Assembly (NCBI GenBank): GCA_028291305.1
Contig: JAQGII010000109.1
Coordinates: 1-5,042 of the forward strand
Direction: 5' to 3'
DNA from: Caulobacteraceae bacterium
GTDB lineage: Bacteria; Pseudomonadota; Alphaproteobacteria; Caulobacterales; Caulobacteraceae
Length of the DNA: 5,042 nt
Part shown: in pieces, positions 1 to 5,042 of the stretch
Layout: each line of letters opens with the position of its first letter
Position numbering within the stretch: position 1 is the first letter of the stretch
Position numbers and translations under genes: made by a program
Notes under the pieces: generated by a model
Database searches by the model: none
The model's input: the letters and a program-made list of their open reading frames with translations, nothing else
Told to the model about the DNA's origin: nothing

Positions 1-819
<819 letters not shown>

Positions 820-831
820 GGACGGACACGG

Positions 832-860
832 CGGCTCGGAGCTGAGGACCGCGCGAGCCG
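832..860 (+). terminator. Hairpin just after mmsA, possible weak terminator
   Basis: A perfect 7-bp inverted repeat (CGGCTCG at 832-838, CGAGCCG at 854-860) encloses a 15-base loop and begins 13 bases after the mmsA stop codon. It is followed only by a short pyrimidine-rich stretch (CTCGCATCTCTTT), not a real T-run, and the loop is long. It could weakly terminate mmsA transcription or protect the 3' end. It could also be chance in GC-rich DNA. Confidence 0.3.
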
Positions 861-873
861 GCCTCGCATCTCT

Positions 874-1107
874 TTGAAGAAGCGTTTGCCAGCTTCGCTC
901 CATGCAGATCGCCGGGTCGCCGCCGGCAAGCTGAAGCCGATCGACCCCTATCACCTGATCTTCCTCATCTGGGGCGCCACGCAGCACTATGCGGACTTCA
1001 TGCCCCAGGTGAAGGCCGTGATGAATGTCCGCCGATTGACCAAGGCTCATTTCGCGGCCGTGGAGGAGTCGATCTGCAGCATCGTTCTGGGGGGCATTAT
1101 CCCCTAG
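874..1107 (+). pseudogene. Truncated TetR-family regulator, RutR/YcdC-type C-terminal domain only
   Basis: The open frame encodes at most 77 residues from a TTG. From about residue 17 onward it matches the C-terminal ligand-binding domain of RutR-like TetR regulators: AAGKLKPIDPYHLIFLIWG, then the hallmark ATQHYADF, then QVKAVMNV, and a final amphipathic helix ending VEESICSIVLGGIIP before the stop. Full-length members are about 200-220 residues, so the DNA-binding helix-turn-helix and most of the regulatory core are missing. No Shine-Dalgarno precedes the TTG, and the same frame is open back to the mmsA stop without an ATG, so a real start is doubtful. The residues ahead of the homology (KKRLPASLH) do not look like family sequence, suggesting a deletion junction near 900-915. 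RutR-type regulators often sit beside pyrimidine or beta-alanine catabolic genes, so this may be the former regulator of the adjacent mmsA. Alternatives are an expressed small protein or a sequencing or assembly deletion. Confidence 0.75.
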
Positions 1108-1293
1108 GCATGCTGGAATAACCCAGTTTCGCCGCCGCCCGCGTCACCGCGTCCACGCGGCCCGTTTCGAACGCCTGGCTCCCCAGATCTCCGCGGGGCT
1201 TCGTCTAGGATCACGAGGAGGGAGGCCATAGCGTGAAATCTCCCCCTTTTCCTCCGCGCGAAGGTGGCGTCTAGTTCGCAACCAAGCATGGCC

Positions 1294-1301
1294 GGGGAGG
1301 G
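1294..1301 (+). promoter_or_regulatory. Ribosome binding site of the lipoprotein gene
   Basis: The purine-rich GGGGAGGG lies three bases before the ATG at 1305. Its core is close to the start codon but is the only Shine-Dalgarno-like sequence nearby. An ATG at 1288 is out of frame with the lipoprotein. The signal peptide beginning at 1305 supports this start. Confidence 0.5.
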
Positions 1302-1304
1302 CGA

Positions 1305-2027
1305 ATGCGCGGCAGGACGATCCTGTATTTCGCCTTGGCGTCGATCAGTCTCGGGGCGTGCTCGCAAGGCTCAAGCAAGGGCGAGGCCCAGCTGACACCG
1401 GCTCAGGCCTGCCTGCAGACTTTGGACCCCGCCACGGGCGTCGATGCCTGCAAGACGGCCATCGCCGCGGATCAGAACAACGCCGCCCTTCGCCGCCGGA
1501 TGGGCCTGCTCCGCCTGAAGAGCCATGCCTTGAGCGCGGCCCGCCAATCCTACCAAGTGGCTATCAACCTCGATCCGAACTACGAGCCCGACGCGCAGTT
1601 CGGGCTGGGGCTCACCCTCGAGGCCATCGGCGAACCCGGGGCCAATCTGAGGAAGCTGGACGCGGTCAAACACGATCCGGCCGTCGTCGACCGGTTCCGC
1701 AAGGACGGCATTTCCGAGCCTGACCTGATGACCTTCGACACCGCGCCGCGGATCGTCGGCGGCGCGTCTCCGGCGGCCGACAAATTGCTGATCCCCAAGC
1801 AGCCTCTGCGGCAGGGCCTGAGCGTGGACGTCCGGTGCCTTGTGGGGCTAAACCGCCGACTGCACGACTGCATCGTGACCACGCCCCTCACGACGGATCA
1901 GGCGGTATTCGGCGAGGCGGCCAAGAAGATCCTCGCGGCCACGCGCGTCGAGCCCGCACGCGACAAGGACGCGCCCGTGGCGGACGCGCCCATCGCCCTG
2001 ACCTACGTCTTCTGGCCCCAAGGCTAA
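1305..2027 (+). CDS. Putative outer-membrane lipoprotein with TPR-like repeats and a TonB C-terminal-like domain
   Basis: The 240-residue product begins with a short lipoprotein signal: basic MRGR, a hydrophobic stretch (7-16) and the lipobox LGAC ending at Cys19. The residue after the cysteine is serine, which by the +2 rule favours outer-membrane sorting. Residues 58-91 resemble a TPR unit, with Ala/Gly/Tyr spacing ending in the typical INLDP. Residues about 93-125 look like a weaker second repeat. From about 147 (APRIVGG) to the C-terminus the pattern is that of TonB C-terminal domains of Caulobacterales: PLRQGLSVDVRC, RRLHDCIV, FGEAAKKIL, and a final beta-strand IALTYVF. Cys178 and Cys189 fall where many such domains have a likely disulfide pair; Cys36 and Cys49 could form another. 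No transmembrane anchor or proline-rich spacer of classical TonB is present, so energy transduction is unlikely. A periplasmic scaffold or partner-binding role is inference. The gene appears to be monocistronic, and its exact function is unknown. Confidence 0.85.
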   Translation: MRGRTILYFALASISLGACSQGSSKGEAQLTPAQACLQTLDPATGVDACKTAIAADQNNAALRRRMGLLRLKSHALSAARQSYQVAINLDPNYEPDAQFGLGLTLEAIGEPGANLRKLDAVKHDPAVVDRFRKDGISEPDLMTFDTAPRIVGGASPAADKLLIPKQPLRQGLSVDVRCLVGLNRRLHDCIVTTPLTTDQAVFGEAAKKILAATRVEPARDKDAPVADAPIALTYVFWPQG

Positions 2028-2213
2028 GGTTAAAAGGGGCTAGGCGGCGACCAGGCGGTGCTCCTGTCCGAACGCGGCGAATGGCCAGGCAGGGTGGTGA
2101 GTGGTACTTGGTCCACGGGCCCTAATCAGCGGTCCCAAATCAACGCCCGACAGCGTAGCCCACCACGGCGTGAACCGGGGAAACGGGAACGCGGTTCGAG
2201 GCGGACCAAGCAA

Positions 2214-2222
2214 GGGAGAAGG
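2214..2222 (+). promoter_or_regulatory. Ribosome binding site deciding the VOC protein start
   Basis: GGGAGAAGG ends three bases before the ATG at 2226, and its GGGAG core is about 7 bases from it. The frame stays open upstream to about 2058, but those 56 codons are rich in Arg, Pro and Ser, lack family similarity and have no comparable site. The start at 2226 is therefore preferred. Confidence 0.75.
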
Positions 2223-2225
2223 ACG

Positions 2226-2714
2226 ATGGCCGGCAAGATGACGAACTGCCTGTGGTTCGACCATGGCGAGGCGCGCAAGGCGGCGGAATTCTATGCGAGC
2301 GTCTTCCCTGACAGCCATGTCGGCGCGGCGATGGCGGCGCCCAGCGACTTCCCCGCCGGCGCGGAAGGCGTGGAGCTGACGGTGGAGTTCACCGTGCTCG
2401 GCGCGCCTTTCCTGGGGCTCAACGGCGGTCCCGGCATCAAGCCGAACCAGTCCGTTTCGTTCATGGTCGAGACGCAGGACCAGGCCGAAACCGACCGGTA
2501 CTGGGACGCCATTGTCGGCAACGGCGGCGCGGAGAACGCGTGCGGCTGGTGCCAGGACCGCTGGGGCTATTCATGGCAGATCACACCCCGTCAGCTGACT
2601 GAGGGAGTCGCCGATCCGGACAAGGCTGTCGCCAAGCGGGTGTTCGAGGCGATGATGACGATGCGGAAGATCGACGTGGCGAAGATCGAGGCCGCGCGGC
2701 GGGGCGGGGGCTGA
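2226..2714 (+). CDS. VOC superfamily protein, PhnB-like (3-demethylubiquinone-9 3-methyltransferase-like fold)
   Basis: The 162-residue protein has the usual length of the single-domain PhnB-like branch of the vicinal oxygen chelate (glyoxalase/bleomycin resistance) superfamily. Near the N-terminus it shows NCLWFDHGEARKAAEFY followed by SVFPDS, the typical first beta-alpha unit. In the middle come VELTVEFTVLGAPFLGLNGGP and the strand SVSFMVET. Then follows the diagnostic GWCQDRWGYSWQITP, whose usual family form is GW-x-x-D-(R/K)-(F/Y)-G-x-SWQI-x-P. The C-terminal helix (KRVFEAMMTMRKIDVAKIEAA) is also standard. Despite database names mentioning a methyltransferase, members lack a methyltransferase fold, and the activity of most is unknown. 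It is expected to be a cytoplasmic dimer. It stands alone, with 198 bases ahead and 351 behind, so the neighbourhood gives no clue to substrate. Family assignment is secure; function is not. Confidence 0.9.
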   Translation: MAGKMTNCLWFDHGEARKAAEFYASVFPDSHVGAAMAAPSDFPAGAEGVELTVEFTVLGAPFLGLNGGPGIKPNQSVSFMVETQDQAETDRYWDAIVGNGGAENACGWCQDRWGYSWQITPRQLTEGVADPDKAVAKRVFEAMMTMRKIDVAKIEAARRGGG

Positions 2715-2790
2715 TCAAGGACCGATAAAGCGGAGGGGGAGCGAAGTCCTTGTGGATTCCGGCAAGCGGACTGACCCCGGTCCAAGAGCG

Positions 2791-2805
2791 GACGTCCTGA
2801 ACGTC
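2791..2805. repeat. Perfect inverted repeat GACGT-N5-ACGTC
   Basis: Two 5-base arms (2791-2795 and 2801-2805) flank a 5-base spacer, giving a 15-base dyad of a size typical for a dimeric regulator site. It sits about 260 bases upstream of the SDR start and about 75 bases after the VOC stop. The arms are short, so chance is a real possibility. It does not match the alphaproteobacterial LexA box (GTTC-N7-GTTC). Confidence 0.3.
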
Positions 2806-2931
2806 GCAGATGGGTGATGGGGTGGACGCCCCCCGACGGCATCTGGGGTGTGCCAGAGTGAGGTGGGCCTGCGCCGGTGCGCATCACTGGGGCCGCGAGC
2901 TGGCCCGGCTGGGGCAACTTCCTGACGCGAA

Positions 2932-2969
2932 CCGATCGGCCACTTATGGCCTGGTTGGAATAAGCCATA
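2932..2969. repeat. Nested palindromes upstream of the SDR gene, possible operator
   Basis: Three dyads overlap here: the 8-base palindrome CCGATCGG (2932-2939), GGCC-N6-GGCC (2938-2951) and TATGGC-N13-GCCATA (2945-2950 with 2964-2969). The last is in a locally AT-richer patch, unusual for this window. The position, roughly 95-135 bases before the SDR ATG, suits an operator or promoter. No regulator gene is adjacent, and none of the motifs matches a site I know. Confidence 0.35.
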
Positions 2970-2976
2970 TCCCTTT

Positions 2977-2998
2977 CCGCGCCCTTCTGCGGGCGCGG
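2977..2998. repeat. Strong GC hairpin upstream of the SDR gene
   Basis: CCGCGCCC (2977-2984) and GGGCGCGG (2991-2998) form a perfect 8-bp all-GC stem with a 6-base loop TTCTGC. Neither side has a T-run: the + strand continues CGGAATAG and the opposite strand continues AAAGGGAT. A simple intrinsic terminator is therefore unlikely. It lies 67 bases before the SDR ATG and would be in the 5' leader if transcription starts upstream, where it could affect elongation or RNA stability. Confidence 0.5.
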
Positions 2999-3052
2999 CG
3001 GAATAGACAACTGAGCTCCCACGAAGCGCCGTCCGGTTATCGGCGGCCCAAC

Positions 3053-3058
3053 GAGGGA
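3053..3058 (+). promoter_or_regulatory. Ribosome binding site of the SDR gene
   Basis: GAGGGA is 7 bases ahead of the ATG at 3066. This start puts the Rossmann glycine motif at residues 9-16, the normal position for classical SDRs, which confirms it. Confidence 0.7.
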
Positions 3059-3065
3059 TCGCAGA

Positions 3066-3812
3066 ATGAGTACTCAGGTTGTCTTGATCACGGGCGCGCT
3101 GACCGGCATCGGTCGCGCCGCCGCCGTGGCTTTCGCCAAGAAGGGCGCCAAGGTCGTGGTATCCGGCCGTCGCGACGAAGCCGGCCACGCGCTCGTCAAG
3201 GAATTGCAAGCCCTGGGGGCGGAGGCTGAGTTCATCAACGCTGACGTCCGCAAGGAGGACGATCTCCGCAACCTGGTCGACAAGACCGTCGCGCGGTTCG
3301 GCCGCCTCGATGTGGCGGTGAACAACGCCGCCACCGAAGGCGCGGTCGGCCCGCTCATCGACCAGACCGCGGAGACCTTCAATCAGACATTCGAGACCAA
3401 TGTCCTCGGCGTGGTCCTCAGCATGAAGCACGAAGTGCGGGTCATGCAGGCGCAGGGCAGCGGCAACATTATCAACATCTCCTCGACCTACGGACACCGC
3501 GGCGCCGCCTACGCCACGATCTATGTGGGCGCCAAGCACGCCGTCGAAGGCATCACCAAGTCGGCCGCGCTCGAACTCGCCAAGTCGGGCATTCGCGTGA
3601 ACGCCGTCGCGCCTGGCCCGACGGACACCGGCATGCTGACCCGCTTCACCGGCACGCCGGAGAACAAGGCCGCCCTGGTGATGCAGGTTCCGCTGAACCG
3701 CCTCGGCCTCTCAGAAGAGGTCGCCGACGGCATCGTCTTCATCGCCTCGGATGAAGCCCGGTGGATCACCGGCCACGTCCTGAACGTCGATGGCGGGATG
3801 ACCGTGAGCTGA
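3066..3812 (+). CDS. Short-chain dehydrogenase/reductase (classical SDR)
   Basis: This is a cytoplasmic NAD(P)-dependent oxidoreductase of the classical SDR family, 248 residues long (family norm about 250). Visible motifs in order: cofactor-binding TGALTGIG at 9-16; GRR at 34-36 after the second strand, where basic residues suggest NADP(H) preference; NADV at 58-61 near the adenine ring; NNAA at 86-89; Asn112 in TNVLG; catalytic Ser140 in NISS; Tyr153 and Lys157 in YVGAK (YxxxK); the PGPTDT segment at 183-188; and the C-terminal ITGHVLNVDGGM. All four catalytic residues Asn-Ser-Tyr-Lys are present, so the enzyme should be active. The substrate cannot be read from the sequence. Close relatives carry names such as glucose 1-dehydrogenase or cyclohexadienediol dehydrogenase, which are often unreliable. 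It precedes the alpha/beta hydrolase by 131 bases on the same strand, so a shared pathway is possible but unproven. Confidence 0.95.
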   Translation: MSTQVVLITGALTGIGRAAAVAFAKKGAKVVVSGRRDEAGHALVKELQALGAEAEFINADVRKEDDLRNLVDKTVARFGRLDVAVNNAATEGAVGPLIDQTAETFNQTFETNVLGVVLSMKHEVRVMQAQGSGNIINISSTYGHRGAAYATIYVGAKHAVEGITKSAALELAKSGIRVNAVAPGPTDTGMLTRFTGTPENKAALVMQVPLNRLGLSEEVADGIVFIASDEARWITGHVLNVDGGMTVS

Positions 3813-3824
3813 CCCCCTTCGGAT

Positions 3825-3841
3825 GCGGCGGCTTACGCCGC
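3825..3841. repeat. Hairpin after the SDR gene (first of two)
   Basis: GCGGCG (3825-3830) and CGCCGC (3836-3841) form a 6-bp GC stem around the loop GCTTA, starting 13 bases after the SDR stop. There is no T-run. It may stabilise the 3' end of the SDR message or belong to a dispersed palindromic repeat. Confidence 0.45.
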
Positions 3842-3851
3842 GCCCGAGTGC

Positions 3852-3870
3852 GGCCCTACGAGGGGCCTTT
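3852..3870 (+). terminator. Terminator-like hairpin between the SDR and hydrolase genes
   Basis: GGCCC (3852-3856) pairs with GGGCC (3863-3867) around the loop TACGAG, followed directly by TTT and then CCGC. The short stem and three-base T-run make it a weak intrinsic terminator at best. With the preceding hairpin it could reduce read-through into the hydrolase gene. Confidence 0.35.
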
Positions 3871-3943
3871 CCGCAGCTTTCGTGTCGCAACCCCGTTCGA
3901 CGGCTTCGGGCGTTGGCGCACGCTACAGCCATAGGGAATCTCA

Positions 3944-4831
3944 ATGACTGAACCTACGCACCAGACCGCGCCGACGCAGTTCGTGGACGCAGCCGGCGTC
4001 CGGTTCGCCTACCGGCGGTTCGGCAAGCCGAGCGGCGTTCCGCTCGTCTTCAACATGCATTTTACCGGAACCATGGATCACTGGGACCCGCTGGTGACCG
4101 ACGGCCTTGCGGCGAACCGGGAAGTGATCCTCTTCGACAACGCCGGCGTCTCCAGCAGCAGCGGCAAGGTCCCGACCTCGGCCGAGGAGATGGCCGCCAA
4201 CGCCGCGTTCTTCATCGAGGGATTGGGCCTATCGAAGGTCGACGTGCTTGGCTTTTCGATAGGCGGCATGGTCGCGCAGGCCCTGGCCCTCTTCAAGCCG
4301 GACCTGGTCCGCCGCCTGGTTCTCGTGGGGACCGGTCCGCGAGGCGGCGAAGGTATGGCGACCCTCACCCCCGAGGCGCAGGCCATCTTCGGCGCCCAGT
4401 ACGCCAAGCCGGACGACCTTTGGCTGAAGGTCTTCTTCACGCCCAGTGCGGCGAGCCAGGCGGCCGGCCGAGCCTTCCTGAAGCGCTTTCGCCTGCGCAA
4501 TAAGGACCGAGACCCGGAAGCGGACGAGGCGGTGGCCGCGGCGCAACTCGCCGCGATCGAAAAGTGGGGCGCGCCGAGCGCCGATGCGTTTGCGTACCTG
4601 CGCGGGATCACCCAGCCGACTCTGGTGATCAACGGCAACCACGACGTGATCGTCTATTCCGTGAACTCGCTGATCCTTCAGCAGAACCTGCCCAACGCGC
4701 AGCTCATCCTCTACCCGGACTCCAACCACGGGTCACAATACCAATATCCGATGTTGTTCGTGGTCGACGTGGCCCGGTTCCTGGACGCCGAAACGCCATT
4801 CCCAACCGCGAAGGAGGTTCACTATGTCTGA
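3944..4831 (+). CDS. Alpha/beta hydrolase
   Basis: The 295-residue protein has the layout of a full-length alpha/beta hydrolase without a signal peptide, so it is probably cytoplasmic. The first strands appear as VRFAYRRFG and PLVFNMHFTG. The usual HGxP oxyanion segment is replaced by HFTGTMDHWDP. LFDNAGVSSSSG follows. The nucleophile elbow is GFSIG with Ser105. A variable cap region spans about residues 135-215. The acid is probably Asp234 in NGNHDVIV, and the catalytic histidine is His262 in PDSNHGSQ. The complete Ser-Asp-His triad predicts esterase, lactonase or related hydrolytic activity; databases often label such proteins haloperoxidase-like. The substrate is unknown. A modest Shine-Dalgarno (AGGGA, 3933-3937) sits 6 bases before the ATG. 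The gene overlaps the following DUF427 gene by 8 bases, pointing to joint expression. Confidence 0.93.
   Translation: MTEPTHQTAPTQFVDAAGVRFAYRRFGKPSGVPLVFNMHFTGTMDHWDPLVTDGLAANREVILFDNAGVSSSSGKVPTSAEEMAANAAFFIEGLGLSKVDVLGFSIGGMVAQALALFKPDLVRRLVLVGTGPRGGEGMATLTPEAQAIFGAQYAKPDDLWLKVFFTPSAASQAAGRAFLKRFRLRNKDRDPEADEAVAAAQLAAIEKWGAPSADAFAYLRGITQPTLVINGNHDVIVYSVNSLILQQNLPNAQLILYPDSNHGSQYQYPMLFVVDVARFLDAETPFPTAKEVHYV
4811..4817 (+). promoter_or_regulatory. Consensus Shine-Dalgarno of the DUF427 gene inside the hydrolase 3' end
   Basis: AAGGAGG is a near-perfect anti-16S match 6 bases ahead of the ATG at 4824, and is the strongest ribosome binding site in the window. It lies within the last codons of the hydrolase gene and fixes the downstream start inside that reading frame. 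Confidence 0.85.
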
Positions 4832-5042
4832 CAGACCGATGAAGATTCCGGGTCCCGACCACCCGATCGAGGTTCGACCCAACGGGTCCCGTGTGGTGGT
4901 CACCGTGGGCGGTCAGATCATCGCCGACACCCAAGCGGCGCTGACGCTCAGCGAGGCGGCCTATCCGGCGGTCCAGTACATCCCCCGCCGAGACGTGGAC
5001 ATGGCCTCGCTCGTGCGGAGCGACCACACGACCTACTGCCCC
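4824..5042 (+). CDS. DUF427 domain protein, N-terminal part (3' end outside window)
   Basis: 73 codons are visible with no stop before the right edge. Landmarks of the DUF427 family (Pfam PF04248): PIEVRPNGSRVVVTVGGQIIADT at the start of the domain, ALTLSEAAYPAVQYIPRRDVDMASL in the middle, and TTYCP at the window edge, where the family usually continues with a KG-x-A-x-YW-like stretch. Family members are about 95-120 residues with one domain, or about 250 with two, so at least a quarter of the gene is missing. The biochemical role of DUF427 is not established as far as I know. The fold has been assigned to a small beta-rich domain, and members are common in actinobacteria and proteobacteria. 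The gene starts at ATG 4824 behind an AAGGAGG site and overlaps the hydrolase stop by 8 bases in another frame, so it is very probably the next gene of the same transcript. Confidence 0.9.
   Translation, partial: MSDRPMKIPGPDHPIEVRPNGSRVVVTVGGQIIADTQAALTLSEAAYPAVQYIPRRDVDMASLVRSDHTTYCP

Larger units (their letters stand above)
2715..3065. other. 351-base intergenic region with several inverted repeats, no credible gene
   Basis: Frames on both strands are open across part of this stretch, but their translations are rich in Arg, Pro and Gly with no family I recognise. The long minus-strand frames continue as antisense shadows through the SDR or VOC genes. The region holds three AGCGGA hexamers (2729, 2765, 2787), a GACGT-N5-ACGTC dyad at 2791-2805, and a group of dyads between 2932 and 2998 listed separately. 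The promoter of the SDR gene probably lies here, but I cannot place a convincing -35/-10 pair. No T-run terminator for the VOC gene is visible. Confidence 0.6.

Noticed and set aside
2107..2210. Inverted pair CTTGGTCC (2107-2114) and GGACCAAG (2203-2210) as ends of a small mobile element
   Set aside because: Arms of 8 bases almost 90 bases apart, with no flanking target duplication and no coding content, are easily explained by chance.
2058..2225. N-terminal extension of the VOC protein to an upstream GTG
   Set aside because: The extra 56 residues are low-complexity basic sequence with no family match, whereas the ATG at 2226 has a good Shine-Dalgarno and gives the normal length.
2591..3022. 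143-codon minus-strand frame over the VOC 3' end and intergenic region
   Set aside because: Half is antisense to the VOC gene and the rest is Pro/Arg-rich without recognisable motifs; no convincing ribosome binding site.
2715..3539. 274-codon minus-strand open frame across the intergenic region and the SDR gene
   Set aside because: It is mostly antisense to a clear SDR gene, its translation has no family I recognise, and long antisense frames are expected in GC-rich coding DNA.
3896..3929. Caulobacter-type housekeeping promoter (TCGACGG with GCTACAGC) before the hydrolase gene
   Set aside because: Both elements resemble the consensus, but the spacing of 18 bases is longer than the usual 10-14, and the start of transcription would fall on the ribosome binding site.
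4229..4729. 166- and 186-codon minus-strand frames within the hydrolase gene
   Set aside because: They are antisense shadows of a well-supported alpha/beta hydrolase with an intact catalytic triad.

Overview
The window is GC-rich, with strong G/C preference at third codon positions. The closest family resemblances by eye point to an alphaproteobacterium, most likely of the Caulobacterales (Caulobacter/Phenylobacterium type). The lipoprotein's TonB-like C-terminal domain with its two-cysteine arrangement, the PhnB-like VOC protein and the DUF427 protein all suit that group. This placement is inference from remembered family features, not from a search. Every gene I can support is on the + strand.

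Left part (1-1107): the 3' half of a CoA-acylating (methyl)malonate-semialdehyde dehydrogenase (mmsA type) enters from the left edge and ends at 819. It is followed by a short stretch with one hairpin. Then comes the C-terminal end only of a TetR-family regulator of the RutR (YcdC) type, without its helix-turn-helix domain. This looks like a decayed gene. The pairing of such a dehydrogenase with a RutR-like regulator recalls beta-alanine/pyrimidine or valine catabolism loci, but the rest of that locus is outside the window.

Middle part (1108-3065): a lipoprotein (1305-2027) joins a lipid-anchor signal, about two TPR-like repeats and a TonB C-terminal-like domain. A small VOC/PhnB-like protein follows (2226-2714) with a clear ribosome binding site. 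After it lies a 351-base stretch with no credible gene, but with several inverted repeats clustered toward the next gene.

Right part (3066-5042): a classical short-chain dehydrogenase/reductase (3066-3812), a 131-base gap with two hairpins, an alpha/beta hydrolase (3944-4831), and a DUF427 gene that starts inside the end of the hydrolase gene behind a consensus Shine-Dalgarno sequence and runs off the right edge. The hydrolase and DUF427 genes are very probably co-transcribed and perhaps translationally coupled. The SDR may belong to the same unit or be separated from it by the gap hairpins.

I see no rRNA or tRNA, CRISPR array, insertion sequence, phage gene or obvious new defence system. 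The points most worth a second look are the lipid-anchored TonB-like protein, the truncated RutR-like gene beside mmsA, the cluster of dyad symmetries upstream of the SDR, and the hydrolase-DUF427 overlap.
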